From: Bemisia tabaci
Taxonomy: Eukaryota > Arthropoda > Insecta > Hemiptera > Aleyrodidae
Assembly (NCBI RefSeq): GCF_918797505.1
Contig: NC_092797.1
Coordinates: 48,210,157-48,274,156, forward strand
DNA: 64,000 bases
Reading direction: 5' to 3'
Shown here in pieces: positions 38,301 through 44,300 of this stretch. A program made the position numbers and the translations under genes. How positions within the stretch are numbered: the first letter of the stretch is position 1; each line of letters starts with the position of its first letter. The notes under the pieces are model-generated. The model saw nothing but the letters and a program-made list of their open reading frames with translations. It was not told the DNA's origin and did no database searches.

Positions 38301-41300
38301 ATGATAATTGTAATAATCAAAAATACCCAATCAAAAGTTGGTTATTTTCATAAAGATTTGATACTTTTGTCAGTTCAATGTTTAATTGAAGTTAGCTGGT
38401 GAGTTTCAGCCGCGAAAATTACGGGATTTAACCAGCGGTTTCGTTTAATTCTCAGCAATGGCGGGTTTGTCATCTACATCGCGGAGAAAACTTGATTTTT
38501 CCAGGGATTTTGTAAAACAAATTAGAAATTACACGATATCACGGCAAATACGTCGTGTTCCTAGCGAATTTCTAAGATCATTATAATTAATTGCGAGTTA
38601 TTCACATCAATATCGTGGCATACACGCGAATTTCTGACTCAATTAAGACTACGTAAATGTGCGCATAAAACTCATAAACATCTGTTGCTTGGGATGGGCG
38701 AAAACGTATGATTTTCCTTCAATTTTGTATGATACCACATACCCACTCCGGAGTTCAAATAGTTTCTCGCTTCATTTCAAGCAGGTGAAGAATGTCGGAG
38801 CGATGTTCTGTTTGCTCCGCTGTCGCTGTCAGCACCGCGACTACAGGCGCAGTGTGACCGAGCCGTCAGCACAGTATAGTACGCCTTCAATCTAGCAAGC
38901 GGCAATGTGCGCAGAGGAGACCAATGCCATAGAATAAAAAGACTACGTCAGTCTCTTTATTCTATGCCAATGAACAGACAGATTTTCCAGATTTTCACAT
39001 CTCTGAGAGGGTAGCCCGGCAACGGAGGCACGAGTCGGAGCTCGCAAAAATCATGGCGCGGCGTTTCCAACAGCGCGACGCAGAACTCGTTCCATCTTCC
39101 TCGCACTCGTTGGGCGCCGAACTCCTTCCATCTTCCTCGCACCCGTTGCGCGCACCAGAAGAACACACGTAATAAAAATCAGCTGTCTTCGAGCGCGAGC
39201 CGCGGAAATCGCTCCATCTCGCTCGCACTCTCTCTCGCACCCGTTGTCCTTACGGGAAAATCGACCCACGCGGACCGCGATATCCCGCGAACCGGCGGGC
39301 GGATCGCGAAATCCTCCCTTATCCGGCGCCTCGGGGTAGAGAGGGATCCCAGTGCGGAATCTCAGGGTCACACGGCCTCCCGTTCACGAGATCCGCTGAT
39401 ACGTGAGTGAGTGAGTCAGTCAGTGAGTGAGTCAATCAACGTGAAGTCTGCTTTATTAGTATAGATTAATAAAGTATAAGATGAATTAATTGGAGGGGAT
39501 CGCCATCAGTCGCGGTTGGGTGCCGTAGAGCACAGCAAGAGCAAATAAAAGTAATACAAGAGCGTGAGAAAATTCGCTCATCTTTTATAAACGCAACTAG
39601 TTATCGAAAAAAAACCCTAAATACATGTTTCTAAAAATCAGAATTTTCTCGTATGAGCAGATCTTGCAACCGCCTCCTCAAGTGTTCGGCCTCTCTTAGA
39701 GCATAGAGCAGTGTGGTAGTGAGGCGACAACACCACACCGGATATCTAAGATTTCTAAGGATCATTGGAGCGCCTCCATTTCTGAGGCAAGCAAAATATT
39801 GGGTTTAACTTACTCATGCGCTTTAATTTACTTATTCGCTACCATGAATTGATATACAGGGTGGGCCTAAAGTAACTGAGAAGTGTCTATACCTTTAGAA
39901 CAAAATGAGATAATTCACTCCCGGTTTGGATCATTGCTCATTGTGGCAAGGGGCTGATTTTTTCAGGGGGGCAACTCGAGATTTTCAAATGGTGACCTCC
40001 CTCTCTTTGTGACACGTCGTTAGAAAGAAGATAAAAAACAAGAATTTCCGCGCAAACCGGAGATCGATTCGACTTTTTGTTCCCGAGTTATTCATGATTA
40101 AAGTTCAATTGGACCAATTTTCAAAAATTGATAAGTCCTGTTAGAAAAGTCGCAAAGAGGCCATCTACGGGTTAAAATTCGTAGCACGACTATTTCATTC
40201 ATAGCTAAGTAATCGGAGGATGTGCTTCTCATCAGTTCGCGAGGGGGGGGGGGGGACATTAATGAGCCCCCCTGAAAAAATCAGCCCCTTGCCACAATGA
40301 GCAATGGTCCAAACCGGAACCCTTCAGCTCATTTTGTTGTAAAGTTATACACACTTTTCAGTTACTTTAGGCCCACCCTGTATGAATGTAGGAGCCATTG
40401 ATTCCCCCCCCCTTTTCCCCCATTTTTTTTGTCATTCAGCATAGTGGAGGGTCGCTCAGTATCAAAAGAGTGGTTAAGTGAGTAGAGTTTACTGAAATTA
40501 GGGGTTCACCTTTTTTCAACAATGCCAGATCTTCAGTAAGTAGCGGGCTACTGCCGCCGTTCATTTCTTTCGGTGTACGGTGGTTTCAGTATCGGAGGAT
40601 GCTAAAAGATGTGGCATTCGGTTTAGATAAATATCGATAAGTTACAGTGGCGTAGCGTGCTTTGCGATACAACGATTGTTATGCCATTTAAACTTATGAA
40701 AAAGGATCGATAAACAGGGTGTTTGCAGCGAACACCTTAATAATCGATTCTTTATCATAGGTTTAAATGGCATAACAATCGATACATCGAAATTCATACG
40801 CCACGCCACTGATAAGTTTAAATAAATCGAGGAGGACGAATCCGAGTGTTGCCAACTAGTGTGAACAGCCTTGGCTTTAAAATAACTCTGGGACTAGTGG
40901 ATGTGGCGAATGATGGTACGAATCGATCCGCGAAATTATCTTGGTACGCACTTAAGTCGTTATCAATATTCGAAGCCCACGAAGAAATGAGGGGCTTGGA
41001 GGCCAAGGCGCTTAAATGCAGTTTTTGCTAATTCAAAAAACCCGACTAAAGTTGTAAATGTACATAGAGCCTTGTGGCAGAAAGGAAGTTAAACTCACTT
41101 TTTGATGCATTAAAGTTGGATTTTAGCCATGAAGTTTTCGTAGACTATACTTTCAAACTAGTTTTAGTCGAGTTGACGAATATCTCATTTTTTTTCAAAA
41201 ACTGCAAACTTTAACTTTAAAAAATTAACTAAATTAAAATTAAATTTAACTTTTTTTCTTTTTATGCGCCGAGTCCTCCGAGCCCCTCAAATGTAGGGGC

Positions 41301-44300
41301 CACTTTGACCTGCTTGATCAAAACTCAGGGGCCATCAGTGTTCTTTCAGAGGTTAAAATGTTTTCTTTGGAATTAAATTATGATTAGAATCGGATATCTT
41401 TTGGCGCCTGCTTGGAATCGCGCTTTTTCTAACTGATTACCTAAGCACACAGCTTCCCATTACCCAATTGAATCCTTACTGAAGAGGTGAGGATCCCTAA
41501 TAGATTTATAGATCCTCTGGATGGATCATTTCTAGACAGATTCTGAATGTATCCCCTGTCCATGAAAAAAGTTTGTCTCAGTTCCAGCGTTTTCAAAGCT
41601 GGGTGTGAATATTCTGGCGCCAACTGTGACTACGATTCCAATTCTTTAGCCAGCAGTTCTTAAGGAGAAGTACTAAATTTAATCATATTTTGCGCATCAC
41701 GCAAGTCTGACTTCAAAATTGATCGTCATATCGGAGTGAAGGAAAACGGTCTCATACAAATTGTGGTGTTTTAAAACCTCATTTTTTATTTCAATTCTTT
41801 GGAAGGAAACCAACCAACGTCCCTAGTCGAAAATCATTGCGATTTGTCTTGTCCATTTGAGGGTTATTTCCACGTACCTAATTATAAGCGATAATGTTAG
41901 TTGGCCTCCCTCCGAAAAATTAAAATAGAAGATGACACTTTGAAGCACCATAATATAAATGTGACTGTTTTTCTTAATTCTATCAATTTCCATGTAACCT
42001 CTCAGCCCTCACGGGTTCCAAAACCACAGGGACAGTCACTTTCCGCCTTCAAAGGATAGTGTCATGGCAATTGAAAATGTGAAAAAATCGAATATTTGAA
42101 AGACAATCGACCTATCCTGAGATTATAACCAACCGATCGAAAAATCATACAAAATTATTCAGGACAATCAAATATTCTCCGGTACCTCAAAAAATAAGTT
42201 GAGATCAGTCAATTAAAGTCTTGTTTTGGAACTTACTCGGAGCATGTTCTGATTGTCAAAAGATTATGACGTGACGAAATGTTGCGACAGAGTTGAAAAA
42301 TTCTAAACTAAAAAATTAAAAAACGATCTATTTGATGAATAATTGGTCTACCTGTTTCAGAACGGTATAGTGTGACAATACTTAAGATTTCGATATATCG
42401 CTGAAGTGCTCTAATTTCGTAGTTTCCCTGATGAAGGAACGTAATTCCATTCCAAGGTTGCCAAATTGACTCAAGCAATTCAATTTTATACAGCTGCGTA
42501 AGTTTTGTTAAATTTTTTCTGATTTTTACATGAGATCAGAGGAAAATCGGTGAAATTTTCAGTTAGCAATGCCAAAGATTCAGATCCTGCCTGGTAAAAA
42601 TGCAATTTGCGAGGGGAAATTTCGCAACCATGAATTTTAAGAAGGCTCTTTTGTGAGGGTGGCTACGATTTCTGAGGCAAGCAACTTATTCGCCTTAATT
42701 TTATTATTTGCTTTCGTGCACGGTTATTTACAAATTAATGTAACTGGTTACATCGCCTGATTTTCATGTCATTCAGTGTAAGGCAGCTTCAACATCCGTC
42801 GGTGTCGGCCAGTATACTAAATTTTACTGAAAATGGAAACTCAGAATTTTTCCTCAATGTTAGATCTTCAGTAAGTAGCGGGCTACTGAATTACCTTTCA
42901 CTCAGCGTAAAGTGGCCTCAATGTTGGTCAGTATCGCAGGATGGCAACACTCCCAAATTTTACTGAGAATGCGGGCTCAAAATTTTTCACCTTTGCCAAC
43001 TCTTCATTAAAATTGCTCAAACTGAATTGAAATAAATATAGGAGGGAAAGTGTAAAATTTCTTGCATTTTGCCGCACCAATTTTTCTGGTTTAGCCAGAC
43101 AACACCTGTAATTTATGGTTAAATGGAACCGGTTTTGTTGCGTGAAGCCACGAGCTGTGGATACTTAAATGAATACCTAGTGAACAGGTACCATACAAAA
43201 GTAGGTACATACCCAATGTATTGAGACGAAGTAAGTGGCTGTTTTTACATTTTCCGCTAAAAGTCTTATTTTTTGTTAGATTATTGTATGATAAAGCACT
43301 GAAAAAAAATTTCTGGAGGATATTATTTCGACTTTAAAGCGACTTGTCGACAAAAATTGGTTTCTTTGAGTTAAAGAAACGTAATTGTTTTGTTTTCGTT
43401 TCTTTAACTTAAACTTAACGATAAAAAACGACGCTTTTTGGACTCAAAAAAAAAGTATGTTGAGTTGAATCCACACAGATTTGACTAAAAAAACAAAACA
43501 ACAACAAATTTTGTAGACAAGAAACTACGCTTAGAGTCAAAATAATATCTCAAGAATTTTTTTCAGTAAAGTCTTGCATGTGGCAGGAATTTGTATTAGA
43601 GTACTGCATAGAGTATTTTGATTAGAGTACTGATTCCTATGTAAAATTTCGCGAGGAGCACGATGATTTCACAAAGGGATTTTTCGGAAATCAACTCCAA
43701 AGCTTAAAAAAAGCTCTCAAAATTGAGGCCGTAAAGGACCCACGCTACTTTGAGAGTCCACCTCTATATAAAGTCAAACTCTCCATGCAAAGATAGGGAG
43801 CAAATACATGCTCAGGGTCACCTCCTGGTTTGGGGATTCCAAAACTGAAAACATGGCAACCCCGCTAATGTATTTGCTCCTTATCTTTGCATGGAAAGTT
43901 TGTCTCGACGTGGAGGTGGACTGGACTCTCAGAGTAGTGTGGGATATCCCTTCCATTACGGCCTCAACTTTAAAAGCTTTTTCTGAGCTTCGGAGTTGAT
44001 TGTAGAGAAAACTAAGGAAGCCATCGTGTTTCTAGCAGACTTTTACGCAAGAAAAAGTACTTGAATCGCAAATCCCTCACGCCTGCAAGGGCTCCATTGA
44101 AAGGATACCCATGATATGGAGTTATTGAATTATTTCTTTTTGCATACCTTGAGGAGCACAGATGGATGGGGGTAAAGATTAACTAGGCAGGACCCGCGTC
44201 GCTGATAGTAGTCCCATCGAGATTGAACGTGAGGGATTTCTTTGTTGTCACACAGGGATTGCACGATTGATGACGTAGATCCTGTCTGTGGTCCAAAAAC

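Larger units (their letters stand above)
8453..44147. other. Receptor intron 3, 35.7 kb, repeat-filled
   Basis: Bounded by exon 3 donor and exon 4 acceptor in matching phase 0. It contains most of the repeats in the window: at least a dozen MITEs, purine-rich satellites, two ribozyme cassettes, two LINE fragments and a 1.18 kb palindrome. No receptor exon lies inside. Ribozymes and the candidate nested gene are on the opposite strand to the receptor transcript. Confidence 0.8.
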
